In this document: positions 30,969-39,455 of the stretch, one piece after another
Position numbering within the stretch: position 1 is the stretch's first letter
Layout of the letters: each line of letters starts with the position of its first letter
Assembly: GCF_038051925.1 (NCBI RefSeq)
Contig: NZ_CP150634.1
Span: 372,001-436,000 of the forward strand
Length of the DNA stretch: 64,000 bases
From: Methylotuvimicrobium sp. KM2
GTDB lineage: Bacteria; Pseudomonadota; Gammaproteobacteria; Methylococcales; Methylomonadaceae
Reading direction: 5' to 3'
The notes under the pieces: generated by a model
What the model was told of the DNA's origin: nothing
What the model saw: only the letters and a program-made list of their open reading frames with translations
Database searches by the model: none
Made by a program: the position numbers and the translations under genes

Positions 30969-30990
30969 TCCAAAGTGGCGAGGAACCATC

Positions 30991-31434
30991 ATGATCGAAG
31001 AAAATGCAATCGTGGCAAAAATCGAGCATAACCAGGTGTGGGTTGAAAGCAAGCCGAAGCAGGGCTGCGGCGGTTGTCTGCAAAAAAGCTCCTGCTCCAC
31101 TTCGGTGCTCGATAAGTTTATCAAGAAGCGCTCGATCGCCGTCGATTGCGACATCGAGATAAAAGCCGGCGACGAAGTCGTTATCGGAATCAGCGAAGGG
31201 ATTTTAATCAAGGCCTCATTATTGCTGTATATGCTGCCGTTGCTTGTGATGGTTCTGTGCGGCGCGGTCGCGGAAGCATTTCTGCCGTCCGGATACGAAT
31301 ATGCCGACCTGGCGATTGCCGGCGCCGCGATTTCGGCATTATTACTGTCCCTTTGGGCAATTTCCAAACTGCAGCAATCTTTTTTCTATACCTTTTTTTC
31401 AAGACCTGTCGTCATTAGAAGAGCAGCGGACTGA
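30991..31434 (+). CDS. rseC: RseC/MucC family membrane protein (SoxR-reducing system component)
   Basis: 147 residues. A small N-terminal domain has a cysteine cluster, CGGCLQKSSCSTS (about 29-41), followed by two membrane helices (about 73-95 and 100-120) and a short basic tail. RseC proteins are linked in E. coli to sigmaE control and to the electron-transfer complex that keeps SoxR reduced. The usual neighbours (rpoE-rseA-rseB or rsx/rnf) are absent; instead it follows amrA. This suggests, without proof, a redox role for the AmmeMemoRadiSam operon. Confidence 0.9.
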   Translation: MIEENAIVAKIEHNQVWVESKPKQGCGGCLQKSSCSTSVLDKFIKKRSIAVDCDIEIKAGDEVVIGISEGILIKASLLLYMLPLLVMVLCGAVAEAFLPSGYEYADLAIAGAAISALLLSLWAISKLQQSFFYTFFSRPVVIRRAAD

Positions 31435-31705
31435 CCTTCGCACCGTTTTAGTACCGTTGCGAACCTGCTTACAGTCCCATTTGCTATGAAATTTCACGAT
31501 CTAAAAAAAGCGAGGTTGCTCGAAAGAGCCGCAGGAACCGCGTCGCCCACCTTTTTCAGGCTTGGTAACGCCGAAAGTCTTATAGAATGGCGCGAGGCGC
31601 GTATTTTGCATGCGTTCAAGCCCCGACATGGACCGCTATTTGCGTCTATTATGTCGATTCCTCCCTTTTTACGAATTCGATTTTTATTTTCCATGGAAAC
31701 ACGCT

Positions 31706-32614
31706 ATGCATCCTTTTAAATCTCATCTCAAAGAGCTCGACCTTCCGATCAAAGTCTTGTTTACCGGCTATTTAGGCACTGTTGCTGTCGGTTATTTGTT
31801 TGCGTTGATACAGATTCTATTCACGCACGGCATGGCCGACGGCAAGTTCGGGCTATCGATCGACGACATCGTCTACAGTTATTACGGCAACCGCTCGGGC
31901 ACCCTACTGGAAACCAAGCTAAACGGCTCGATGAAACCCTATGCGACCGAGCAAGAGCGCTTCACACTGATTCAATGGACTCGAGACGGTGCTGAACAAT
32001 CGGAATACGCATCCAGCGGCTCTAAAAATATCATCGAAACCAAATGCGTGATGTGTCACAACGCCGATGCGTCGGGAATCCCTAATTACAACGACTTTTC
32101 TCAACTAAAAGCCGTGACCGAACAAGACGAAGGCGCTACCTTCGCCTCGTTGATTCGCATATCGCATATTCATTTGTTCGGTATTGCTTTTATTTTTATG
32201 TTCGTCGGTCTGATTTTTAGTTTTTCCGAAACCGCCTCGGTCATGATTAAAAGCACCGCAATCGGTATGCCTTATGTATTCTTGATAGCGGACATCATGT
32301 CGTGGTGGCTCACTAAGCTGCATCCGATGTTTGCCTGGCTCGTGATTATCGCCGGCATGGGCATGGCCGTATCGTTCGCATTCATGTGGTTTACATCGAT
32401 CGCAGAGATGTGGGCGTATCGCTACGTCTTTGTCGACGGCTTGGCGGTTCACTATCATAACATCAGAAAAGCCTCGGCCAAGAAGCTGTCGCTCGATGAA
32501 CAGGCTTCGATGAGCGCCGTGATTTTTAACGCGGCAAAGCAAACCGTCTGTTTTTTCATCGAAAATGGCGTAAAGCCTCTCATCTCGTTCATCAAAAGCA
32601 AAATCAATAAATAA
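31706..32614 (+). CDS. Four-helix membrane protein with a CxxCH haem-binding site
   Basis: 302 residues from the ATG at 31706 (the frame is open 32 codons upstream but without a ribosome site). One membrane helix (16-38) leads into a ~110-residue periplasmic segment ending in CVMCHNADASG, with C114, C117 and H118 forming a c-type haem site. Three helices follow (152-173, 184-203, 207-229), containing His154, His156 and His206, which could ligate b-type haem or metal. A cytoplasmic tail of ~70 residues ends the protein. I do not recognise the family. It looks like a small quinone- or cytochrome-interacting redox protein. It lies 272 bases after rseC; the gap holds no clear gene. Confidence 0.8.
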   Translation: MHPFKSHLKELDLPIKVLFTGYLGTVAVGYLFALIQILFTHGMADGKFGLSIDDIVYSYYGNRSGTLLETKLNGSMKPYATEQERFTLIQWTRDGAEQSEYASSGSKNIIETKCVMCHNADASGIPNYNDFSQLKAVTEQDEGATFASLIRISHIHLFGIAFIFMFVGLIFSFSETASVMIKSTAIGMPYVFLIADIMSWWLTKLHPMFAWLVIIAGMGMAVSFAFMWFTSIAEMWAYRYVFVDGLAVHYHNIRKASAKKLSLDEQASMSAVIFNAAKQTVCFFIENGVKPLISFIKSKINK

Positions 32615-32661
32615 CCGGACTACATTATTAGGGCAAAAAATGTCTGATTTCCGGGGGTTAC

Positions 32662-32694
32662 GGAATGTCGGCAACAATGAGTTGCCGACATTCC
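32662..32694. other. Perfect 14-bp stem-loop between convergent genes
   Basis: GGAATGTCGGCAAC and GTTGCCGACATTCC are perfect complements with a 5-base loop (AATGA). It lies between two convergent genes without a T-tract on either side, so it could serve both as an RNA 3' barrier or be a REP-like repeat half. A fragment of the family A end (GGATTTCGTGATAAATAAAG) follows at 32706-32725. Confidence 0.8.
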
Positions 32695-32742
32695 CAGCAA
32701 CTTAGGATTTCGTGATAAATAAAGTCTTAGAACCATGCGCCA

Positions 32743-33090
32743 TTAGCGCCGACCTCGACCACTCCTAATGCTGCGGCGACCGCCTAGCGAACCTTGCCGG
32801 CCCTTCCCTGAAAAACCGCCCCGACTACGCAGATAACTTCTCCCATCATAACCGCTACGCCAACCGAAATTGCCGTAAAATTTACGCCCCTGATAGCCAT
32901 AGGGCCTATAGTAAGGCGGGTATCTGTAACGATAAGGCCGATAATAAGGCCAGTAACTATAGCCAAACCCGTAAGAGGGGCCATATCCATAGTAAGCCAC
33001 GGAGCGGCCATAAGGCGAAGTATAAACGGCGCAGCCTTGCAACAGCAGCGTCAACATGAAAACAGCTAGCGGGCGTATCAATCGTTTCAT
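32743..33090 (-). CDS. Tyr/Gly/Arg-rich lipoprotein
   Basis: 115 residues. The signal peptide ends in a lipobox, LLLQGC, with Cys20 as the lipidated residue. The mature part is a low-complexity chain rich in Tyr, Pro, Gly and Arg (for instance YYGYGPSYGFGYSYWPYYRP), then a Gly/Ser/Arg tail that is very basic. Likely an envelope lipoprotein, perhaps bound to nucleic acid or peptidoglycan by charge. The residue after Cys is Ala, which does not signal inner-membrane retention, so outer membrane is expected. No family assigned. Confidence 0.8.
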   Translation of the reverse strand: MKRLIRPLAVFMLTLLLQGCAVYTSPYGRSVAYYGYGPSYGFGYSYWPYYRPYRYRYPPYYRPYGYQGRKFYGNFGWRSGYDGRSYLRSRGGFSGKGRQGSLGGRRSIRSGRGRR

Positions 33091-33165
33091 AAAACCTTTC
33101 CTCGCAGCAATTAACCCTCTTCGGTCTTTTTGGCTTGGATTGGCGGCAGTATCAATAATTCAATA

Positions 33166-33215
33166 TATAACCATTAAAATTCGGCACTGCCGAAATTTGA
33201 AGTGCTAAAGGGATA
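33166..33215 (+). repeat. Minimal, internally deleted family D copy
   Basis: About 50 bp consisting of just the two ends back to back: a left part ending AAAATTCGGCA and the right part TGCCGAAATTTGAAGTGCT, ending GGGATA. It forms a near-complete palindrome. It lies upstream of umuD. Confidence 0.65.
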
Positions 33216-33302
33216 AAAGCCTTCAAATTATAAAATATTAGCGCATTGCTTTTTGCCAATTGAATACTGTACACTTTTCATTTATTGACCGAAGATCCTC
33301 CG

Positions 33303-33902
33303 ATGCCAGACGACTCTCCTTCCAAACGCGGCGGCTTTCGAGCCGGCGCCGGGCGAAAGAAAGGCTCTTCCGCCTATGGCGAAACGACCCGCGCGATTCG
33401 CGTACCCGAAAGCCTGATTCCCGAGGTAACAACCATGTTGGCAATACGCAAACGCCAATTTGAAACCGTTAAGTCCTGTTCCGCCGATGTTTTGGTTCCG
33501 GCCCCGCGCCTCAACGCCGTCAAAATTCCTTTATTCATCGGCAAAGTCGCGGCCGGCTTTCCGTCGCCTGCCGACGACTACATCGAAAAAACGCTCGACC
33601 TGAACGACTTGCTCATCAAGAAACCGGCCGCGACCTTCTTCGTGCGCGCCGAGGGCGAATCGATGCTCGGTGCCGGCATTCATCCGAACGACATTCTGAT
33701 CGTTGACCGTTCGCTGAAACCGGTGCCCGGTAAAATCGTGATTTGCGCATTGAACGGCGAACTAACCGTCAAACGACTGAAAAAACTCGGCGGCGAAATC
33801 GTGCTTGCCGCAGAAAATCCGGTCTACCCCGATATCCATATCCGCGAAAATAGCGAATTGGTCATCTGGGGCGTCGTCACCAATGTCATCCATGCCGTCT
33901 AA
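33303..33902 (+). CDS. umuD: UmuD-like mutagenesis protein with a 60-residue N-terminal extension
   Basis: 199 residues against ~139 in E. coli. The S24-type autocleavage domain is intact: Ser120 ([11 protein letters not shown]) and Lys157 (ELTVKRL) form the dyad with the same 37-residue spacing as E. coli. The cleavage site is Ala84-Gly85 in [14 protein letters not shown]. The extra N-terminus is basic and glycine-rich ([18 protein letters not shown]), followed by a possible short helix, [19 protein letters not shown]. It could be a DNA-binding or regulatory segment. Its stop overlaps the umuC start (TAATG). Upstream, ACTGTACAC is only a half-match to a LexA box. The gene product with UmuC would form DNA polymerase V. 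Confidence 0.93.
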   Translation: MPDDSPSKRGGFRAGAGRKKGSSAYGETTRAIRVPESLIPEVTTMLAIRKRQFETVKSCSADVLVPAPRLNAVKIPLFIGKVAAGFPSPADDYIEKTLDLNDLLIKKPAATFFVRAEGESMLGAGIHPNDILIVDRSLKPVPGKIVICALNGELTVKRLKKLGGEIVLAAENPVYPDIHIRENSELVIWGVVTNVIHAV

Positions 33903-35182
33903 TGTCTTCACAAACCCGCATCGCCCTAGTCGATTGCAATAATTTCTATGTGAGCTGCGAGCGAGTATTTCGGCCCGACCTTTGGCAAAAACCGGTCGCG
34001 GTATTGAGTAATAACGACGGCTGCATCGTCGCACGCAGCGAGGAAGTCAAGGCCCTCGGAATCAAGATGGGAACACCCGTCTATCAGGTCGAAAATTTGA
34101 TCAAACGCCACCGGATACAGCTGTTCTCGTCTAATTATGCACTCTATGCCGATATGTCGGCGCGCGTGATGCAATTGCTGGAAAGTTTTTCGCCACACAC
34201 CGAAGTCTATTCGATCGACGAGGCTTTTCTGGATCTAACCGGCGCGTGCGACCGGGACCCTATCGCTTATGCCCGGACGATCAAGGAAACGATCTTGCGC
34301 GATGCCGGGATTCCTGTCTGTGTCGGCATCGGACCAACCAAAACTCTGGCGAAACTGGCCAATTTCGCAGCCAAAAAATGGCCAGGGACCGGCGGCGTAC
34401 TCGACCTTTCCTGTCCTGTACGCAGAGAAAAGCTGATGCGTATCGTGCCTGTCGACGAAGTCTGGGGAATTGGTATCAAAACCGCACAATGCCTTAAACG
34501 GCTCGGCATTCATATGGCGTATGATTTGGCCGCGCAAAACCCCGACCGCATCCAGGCACGATTCAATATTGTCATCGCCCGGACGGTGCTCGAGCTCAAT
34601 GGCATCGGCTGTTTGGCGTTGGAGGAAATCGCGCCGGACAAGCAACAAATAGTCTGCTCGCGAAGTTTCAGACAAAAAGTCACGCAATTCGACGAATTAG
34701 CCGGCGCGCTGGCGGAGTTTTGCAGCCGCGCAGCCGAAAAGCTGAGGCAACAAAACTCGGCTGCCGGAGCACTAACCGTTTTTCTCCGAACCAACCCGCA
34801 TAATTCCCAAGAACCGCAATATCGCGCAGCCGTCACGCTAACCTTGGACTTTGCAACTCAAGATACGCGCGTCTTAATCGGCACAGCCAAAAAATTGCTG
34901 GGGGAAATCTTCAGGCCCGGTTACCGTTATCAAAAATGCGGCGTGCAATTGGACCGTATTCAATCCGTAAGACATCCCGCTCAATTGGATCTATTTACTG
35001 CCGCTGAATCCAACAGTGCCAGACAGCTAATGACAGCGGTCGACACGATTAATCGGCGTTTTCCGAAAGCCATCGCCATTGCTTCGACAGGCATCCGCAA
35101 AGACTGGAAGTTTCATGTTGAATACTTATCGAGGCACTATACGACCGACTGGAATCAACTAGCTATCGTGCAATGCCGGTAG
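33902..35182 (+). CDS. umuC: DNA polymerase V catalytic subunit UmuC
   Basis: 426 residues, Y-family translesion polymerase. Catalytic acidic residues are in [16 protein letters not shown] (first Asp) and [13 protein letters not shown] (Asp-Glu). Helix-hairpin-helix contacts follow ([20 protein letters not shown]) and the little-finger domain and C-terminal YQKCGVQL region are complete. Translationally coupled to umuD. After the stop, 35183-35237 is unremarkable, then a repeat begins. Confidence 0.97.
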   Translation: MSSQTRIALVDCNNFYVSCERVFRPDLWQKPVAVLSNNDGCIVARSEEVKALGIKMGTPVYQVENLIKRHRIQLFSSNYALYADMSARVMQLLESFSPHTEVYSIDEAFLDLTGACDRDPIAYARTIKETILRDAGIPVCVGIGPTKTLAKLANFAAKKWPGTGGVLDLSCPVRREKLMRIVPVDEVWGIGIKTAQCLKRLGIHMAYDLAAQNPDRIQARFNIVIARTVLELNGIGCLALEEIAPDKQQIVCSRSFRQKVTQFDELAGALAEFCSRAAEKLRQQNSAAGALTVFLRTNPHNSQEPQYRAAVTLTLDFATQDTRVLIGTAKKLLGEIFRPGYRYQKCGVQLDRIQSVRHPAQLDLFTAAESNSARQLMTAVDTINRRFPKAIAIASTGIRKDWKFHVEYLSRHYTTDWNQLAIVQCR

Positions 35183-35237
35183 CAGTCCGTATGATCCTAA
35201 AAATCAATGTAATCATTTAGCATAAGTCATGCATGAG

Positions 35238-35447
35238 AAGGTGTCAGGTGTTGATTTATAAGGCTATCTGCAACAGAATGTTGCAGTCAGAGCTTACAGG
35301 GATGTATTCACCCAGTACCTAAATTAGGCAAGATTGTTACCATAGCTAAAAGGCTATGGAATTTAGGTGCTGGGTTCACGGCGGTCCTCGATAGACACAT
35401 CCCAAGCCTTTTTATTCTTAGACGGTTTTTCAATTAAAAGGGAGTAT
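35238..35447 (+). repeat. Chimeric repeat: family C left end, inner hairpin element, family E right end
   Basis: Begins GGTGTCAGGTGTTGATTTAT like the element at 18883. At 35311-35374 it carries the CCCAGTACC...GGTGCTGGG inner element bounded by TTCA. It then changes to CTCGATAGACACATCCCA and ends with GACGGTTTTTCAATTAAAAG and GGAGTA, as does the element at 36122-36297. The right-hand ~63 bp thus form a direct repeat flanking the lipoprotein gene 35548-36111. Confidence 0.75.
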
Positions 35448-35547
35448 TGTAAGATTTGCAATCCGGTCGCTATGAAAGAGACCGAGCATTTGTTGAGACA
35501 TTGGTAGACTATCTCGAACGTCTCGACGCTATCTTTGAGAGGACACT

Positions 35548-36111
35548 ATGATTAAAAAAGATTACAAATATATTTTGCCTTTATTCATTTCAATTTTGAC
35601 CGCCGGTTGCGCAGGTACTCCGGAGAGTGGGCAGAGTGTCATTGGTAAGGTCGACAACGGTCTGGCGACGATTGGTCAGGCAACACAAACGGGAAGGAAA
35701 ACGATCGAGGCCGGAACAGCGGCAGCAAGTAGTGTGCCCGCAACACAAACTGCTTTGACTAATGCACTAGTCGGTCAATTGGGCGTTACTCAGCAGCAAG
35801 CACTGGGCGGAGCCGGAGCGATATTTCAAGCCGCCAAAACGAATATGACGCAACAAGCATTCGCAGGCTTGTCGCAATCCGTTCCGGGTATGTCGGAAAT
35901 GCTGGCTGCAGCACCGCAGACTGGCGGTGCTGCAATGCTGGGAGGCGCCGGTGGAACTATCGGTACCATGCAGTCGCTTTATTCGTCGTTTAGGCAACTG
36001 AATTTATCGCCGGGAATGGTTAATCAGTTTATTCCCGTGGTTGTCGACTACGTCAGCAGCACCAGCGGGCAAGCGACATCGAATCTGCTTCGTTCGGCTT
36101 TGGTGCCTTAG
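35548..36111 (+). CDS. DUF2780-type lipoprotein (VcgC/VcgE-like)
   Basis: 187 residues. Signal peptide with lipobox LTAGC (Cys21). A low-complexity Ala/Thr/Gly region follows, then a C-terminal domain that matches the DUF2780 pattern: VTQQQALGGAGAIFQAAK, VPGMSEMLAAAP, FRQLNLSPGMVNQFIPVV and VDYVSS. This domain occurs in proteobacterial exported proteins of unknown role. It is a single gene, bracketed by direct repeats (35385-35447 and 36232-36297), so it could have been moved or duplicated with them. Confidence 0.85.
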   Translation: MIKKDYKYILPLFISILTAGCAGTPESGQSVIGKVDNGLATIGQATQTGRKTIEAGTAAASSVPATQTALTNALVGQLGVTQQQALGGAGAIFQAAKTNMTQQAFAGLSQSVPGMSEMLAAAPQTGGAAMLGGAGGTIGTMQSLYSSFRQLNLSPGMVNQFIPVVVDYVSSTSGQATSNLLRSALVP

Positions 36112-36121
36112 GCGGATAAAC

Positions 36122-36297
36122 CTACTCCCTTTATACTCAAAAAATGGTTAACTTTATGAAGGTATGGGGTGTGGCTAGCGAGGATGTCGGCAGCAGGGAG
36201 CTGCCGCCAAGCCCCCATGGATGGGTTTACGGCGTTCCTCGATAGACACATCCCATACCTTTTTTCTTAGACGGTTTTTCAATCAAAAGGGAGTAAA
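36122..36297 (+). repeat. 176-bp inverted-repeat element (family E)
   Basis: Left end TACTCCCTTTATACTCAAAA, right end the complement of TACTCCCTTTTGATTGAAAA. The interior has GGATGTCGGCAGCAGGGAGC, CTGCCGCCAAGCCCCCATGG and CGGCGTTCCTCGATAGACAC. The same interior words occur at 44540-44640 and about 12607-12625. Confidence 0.75.
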
Positions 36298-36329
36298 AAA
36301 ATTAGTTGGCTTGGCAGGGTGGGTTATTT

Positions 36330-36559
36330 AAGGCTATGTTCGCGTTAGCAGTTGAAAATACCCACCACTACCGGAAACACTTATAAATCCAAAGTGGATT
36401 GTAGGGTACGCCGCGCGTACCTAACGTCGACACAAGGCAGCACATGAGGATACCTTAAACTCAGGTGGTGCCGCTATGGTGCGCGCAGCGTACCCTACAG
36501 CCTTCAAGTTTCGAGATGGGGGTCGTATTCATTTCAACTATTAACGCGATCATAGCCTT
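36330..36559 (+). mobile_element. 230-bp MITE with ~30-bp terminal inverted repeats (family F), carrying a nested element
   Basis: Ends AAGGCTATGTTCGCGTTAGC (left) and the complement of AAGGCTATGATCGCGTTAAT (right); about 27 of 31 positions match. Flanking TTATTTAA on the left and TTATTTAA on the right overlap the ends and look like a target duplication. A second element (36411-36498) sits inside. No open frame. One solitary end occurs at 7899-7925. The stretch 36560-36765 shows nothing further that I can name. Confidence 0.8.
36411..36498 (+). mobile_element. 88-bp nested element (family G)
   Basis: Inverted ends GTAGGGTACGCCGCGCGTAC (left) and the complement of GTAGGGTACGCTGCGCGCAC (right). 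The same ends, with a different interior, delimit the copy at 59151-59257, which is not inside a family F element. It was therefore inserted as an independent unit. Confidence 0.8.
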
Positions 36560-36765
36560 ATTTAACTCGTCCCCAAAATTTTGCTATACCTTAACCCAGC
36601 CTTAACATTGCGCGTCAATAGGTTATTGAATAATATGCAATAATTAATTTTATGGCACTACACTTGTTAAGGCTGGGTTAAGTTTTCGGTTTGCTTTGGC
36701 CGCGCTCGAAATGTTTAGGACTCGGTTACAAACTCGGTCCAGCCAATGCCTCTGAAAAGAGGATC

Positions 36766-36975
36766 TCAAACGAGCGGTTCTTTCAAGCTAGCGATGTTTA
36801 ACAAAGCCATAAGCGTTGGTTCACAAGAACCGCAACCCGAGCAAGCGCCAGTAATTCTTGACAGTTTTTCAGGGTCCGTAATGCCCTCATCGATGAGTCG
36901 GCGAATTTGCCGGTCGGTTGTGCCGCTGCAGACGCAGAGTACGTCATTTTTTTTGTCGGGTCTTACTTGATTCAT
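36766..36975 (-). CDS. BFD-like [2Fe-2S] protein
   Basis: 69 residues. Cysteine pattern C-x-C-x32-C-x2-C (CVCSG ... GACSGCGSC), which is the BFD-like [2Fe-2S] domain of bacterioferritin-associated ferredoxin and of nitrite reductase and NifU-type proteins. The sequence TDRQIRRLIDEGITDPEKLS is the domain's helical part. Stand-alone, so it may be a bacterioferritin-associated ferredoxin that mobilises iron; no bacterioferritin gene is in the window. Confidence 0.85.
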   Translation of the reverse strand: MNQVRPDKKNDVLCVCSGTTDRQIRRLIDEGITDPEKLSRITGACSGCGSCEPTLMALLNIASLKEPLV

Positions 36976-37041
36976 GAATGTTGAGTCGCGTTTATCAATT
37001 TGGGTTTGGTCTATGATTTCCGAATCGAGACGATATCGAAA

Positions 37042-38430
37042 TCATAAATGGGTAATTTTATGAAGTTTCGGTTCTAAAATCGCAATCGCCGAATAAACCG
37101 CAATTGCGCCGCAGAGTGCGATTAGATAGGGTGTTTGCATATCGAATGCATAGTTTCCGGCATTCCACAGGACGGTTCCGGCTAAAAGCGACCCGGCAGC
37201 GCTGTAAGCTCCGCCGAAGCGCGTGAATAAGCCGAATACGACTACGGTCACGATTCCAGCGCTGCCGAATGCCGAGGCTTGCTCGACCAGGCTGTGAACG
37301 CGGTCGGTTTGCAAGGCAAGCCAGTAAGCGGCCATGCCGCCGAATAATACGGTTAGTCTTGCAATACGAACTTTGCGGTTTTCGTCGATCGTACCCAGCA
37401 ACGGCACGATTAGATTATGCGACAGAAGCGCCGAGGCAGCCATAAGTGCGCTGTCGACGGTCGATAAGATCGCCGAAATCAGCGCACCGGCAAAAACAAT
37501 ATATAAAAACGCTGGTAAATAATGTTGCGCCAATTGCGGCAAGATTTGTTCGGGGTGTTCCAGGCCCGGTAACAAGCGATAACCGAGTAAACCGATCAAG
37601 ACCGGAATCAAGCCGACCGAAAGATACAGCAGACCGCCGGCCAAACAAGCTTGACGCGCGATTTGCGGCGAACGGCAGGCCAGTACCCGAGATATCAGTT
37701 CTTGTGCGATCACCGATCCGCCGATTGGAATCATCCATCGTTCCAGAATATCCAACCAGTTTTCGTTCTCGGCGGTTTTGAATAAAGCCAACCGCTCCGT
37801 TTCGATTGAAGCAATCGAAGGCTGCCAGCCTCCTCCGGCGGTCAACGCAATCGCCAATAAAATCGAAAGGCCTATGATCAGAGCGACACCTTGCACCGCA
37901 TCGGTGATGACATCGGCCATCAAACCGCCATACATCGTATAGACAATCACGACCAGCGCCGCGCAGGCGACCGTTAGCTCGACTTCGAAGCCGGACGTAG
38001 CCGATAATACCTGTCCGAATGCCCGAATTTGAGCGGCGGCCCACATGACCGTGCCGGGCACCATCATCAATACCGCAAGCTTTTCAACCCGTGGCGAATA
38101 GCGTTGCCTGAACAAATCGGCCAACGTGGTCAATTGCCGGCGCCACAATGGAATCGAAAAGACCAGGCCCATCAAAATCAAGCAGAGCGAATAACCGAAA
38201 GGATCGAGTGTCGCGCCGGACAGGCCTTCCTCGTAAACAGCTCCAGCCGCGCCGATGCAGGTTTCGGCGCCGAACCAAGTAGCGAACACGCTCAAGGTCG
38301 CGAGACCCAAGCCGAGACTGCGTCCGGCCAATAAATAATCGTCTTCCGTTTTGATTTTTTTCGAAACGAAAACACCGATCAAAAGCTGTGCCGATATATA
38401 AACCAGAATACCGGTTAAGACTGTGTTCAT
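37042..38430 (-). CDS. Sodium:solute symporter family protein
   Basis: 462 residues with about 13 membrane helices; SSS (SLC5-like) fold. Typical stretches are the first helix region, the family-typical EDDYLLAGRSLGLGLATLS, GAETCIGAAG and ISAILSTVDSALMAASALLSHN, which carries the Na2-site serines. The substrate cannot be read; the protein is shorter than PutP and solo, without an adjacent sensor domain. Sixty-six bases from the BFD-like gene on the same strand. Beyond its start, 38431-38921 contains only repeat remnants. Confidence 0.9.
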   Translation of the reverse strand: MNTVLTGILVYISAQLLIGVFVSKKIKTEDDYLLAGRSLGLGLATLSVFATWFGAETCIGAAGAVYEEGLSGATLDPFGYSLCLILMGLVFSIPLWRRQLTTLADLFRQRYSPRVEKLAVLMMVPGTVMWAAAQIRAFGQVLSATSGFEVELTVACAALVVIVYTMYGGLMADVITDAVQGVALIIGLSILLAIALTAGGGWQPSIASIETERLALFKTAENENWLDILERWMIPIGGSVIAQELISRVLACRSPQIARQACLAGGLLYLSVGLIPVLIGLLGYRLLPGLEHPEQILPQLAQHYLPAFLYIVFAGALISAILSTVDSALMAASALLSHNLIVPLLGTIDENRKVRIARLTVLFGGMAAYWLALQTDRVHSLVEQASAFGSAGIVTVVVFGLFTRFGGAYSAAGSLLAGTVLWNAGNYAFDMQTPYLIALCGAIAVYSAIAILEPKLHKITHL

Positions 38431-38600
38431 GGGCGCAAAGAGGCGACGGTAATGCCGAAATAGACCAAGTGAAAATTTTCGAAATATTATACCGTAAGCG
38501 TAGTATGGATCCGGTAACTACATTCGCAAAAAATATTAGTTTTAAACTAGCTGATATTATCTAACTATAAAAAGCGACTTTTTCGCAAATGGCTAATATA

Positions 38601-38646
38601 TACCTTTCGCAATGCAAATTTCGGTACCCCGAGGCCGAATTTTCAT
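38601..38646 (+). repeat. Family D end fragment
   Basis: TACCTTTCGCAATGCAAATT followed by TCGGTACCCCGAGGCCGAA: the left end of the MITE type seen at 28337, with a short degenerate second arm, preceded by TA. A family A end (CACAAGGAAGTTATTTTTTA) follows at 38810-38829. No gene is visible in 38431-38921. Confidence 0.6.
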
Positions 38647-38921
38647 CTACGATGTGTATAATCCCCTGGCCCTCTTGCGCCGCCTCATAGTTTGTTCTAA
38701 GTTGACGGCATGTTTATTTGACGCACTCAAGCCCGTTGCAATGCTACCGCCGATTCTCATGTGATTTGTCGCCTGATTCATTCCGAACGCATCGGCCACA
38801 AAGCTAATAGCACAAGGAAGTTATTTTTTACGAAATCCCAAGTACCCGGCTTAAAATTAAAACCGATTGTCCCAATTGATCCTTGTTTTTCTAAGCACAA
38901 CTCTTTTTTTGGAAATTTGCC

Positions 38922-39455
38922 ATGCGAACAGTAAAAAAACAATTAAAACCCCGTCGCTTCGTTCTGCTAATCGGATGCCTTATTACCGCGATGCCGGTAG
39001 TCGCGGCGACAGACTTTGAAGCTCGAGAAAACCTTGCAAAAGCCCGGGTAAAACATTTGCAAAAGGATAACGATCATGCGCTCCACGAAAGCCAAGTCGA
39101 TGAAAGTCAAATCTTTCGCGGAGTATTTTACGGCTATCTGCCGTGCAATGATTGCAATGGCATCAAGGTCACGTTGTCTCTAAAACAAAAAAATAATTAT
39201 TTGATGGTAACTCAGCCGGCTAGGGAGTCCTCAAGGGAGTATTATGAAAAAGGGAAATATAGCTGGAATGAGGATAGTCAAACCGTTGAATTAACGCCAC
39301 GTAAAGGTGCGGGAAGCATACGGCGGTATTTTATAGAAAATGATGGAACGTTAATTCAATTAGATGATGATGGCACAAGGTTGGACAAAAAGTCGGATCG
39401 TTATGTTTTGCGAAGAAGTGATAAAGTAAAGTCTCGAGAAGTGCATATACATTAA
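38922..39455 (+). CDS. Exported NlpE-like protein
   Basis: 177 residues. Signal peptide with probable cleavage after VVAA (residue ~28); LIGC within the hydrophobic core matches a lipobox on paper, but it has too short a preceding core and is followed by more hydrophobic residues, so I favour ordinary signal peptidase I. The mature region 64-160 resembles the NlpE N-terminal domain: FRGVFYGYLPCNDCNGIKVT with a CxxC pair, then repeated beta-strands. NlpE in E. coli senses surface contact, copper and lipoprotein stress through the Cpx system. The start is preceded by a weak ribosome site. Its stop codon lies at the edge of a repeat. Confidence 0.75.
   Translation: MRTVKKQLKPRRFVLLIGCLITAMPVVAATDFEARENLAKARVKHLQKDNDHALHESQVDESQIFRGVFYGYLPCNDCNGIKVTLSLKQKNNYLMVTQPARESSREYYEKGKYSWNEDSQTVELTPRKGAGSIRRYFIENDGTLIQLDDDGTRLDKKSDRYVLRRSDKVKSREVHIH

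Noticed and set aside
33255..33300. LexA box before umuD
   Set aside because: ACTGTACAC gives only the left half of CTG-N10-CAG; the right half is absent.
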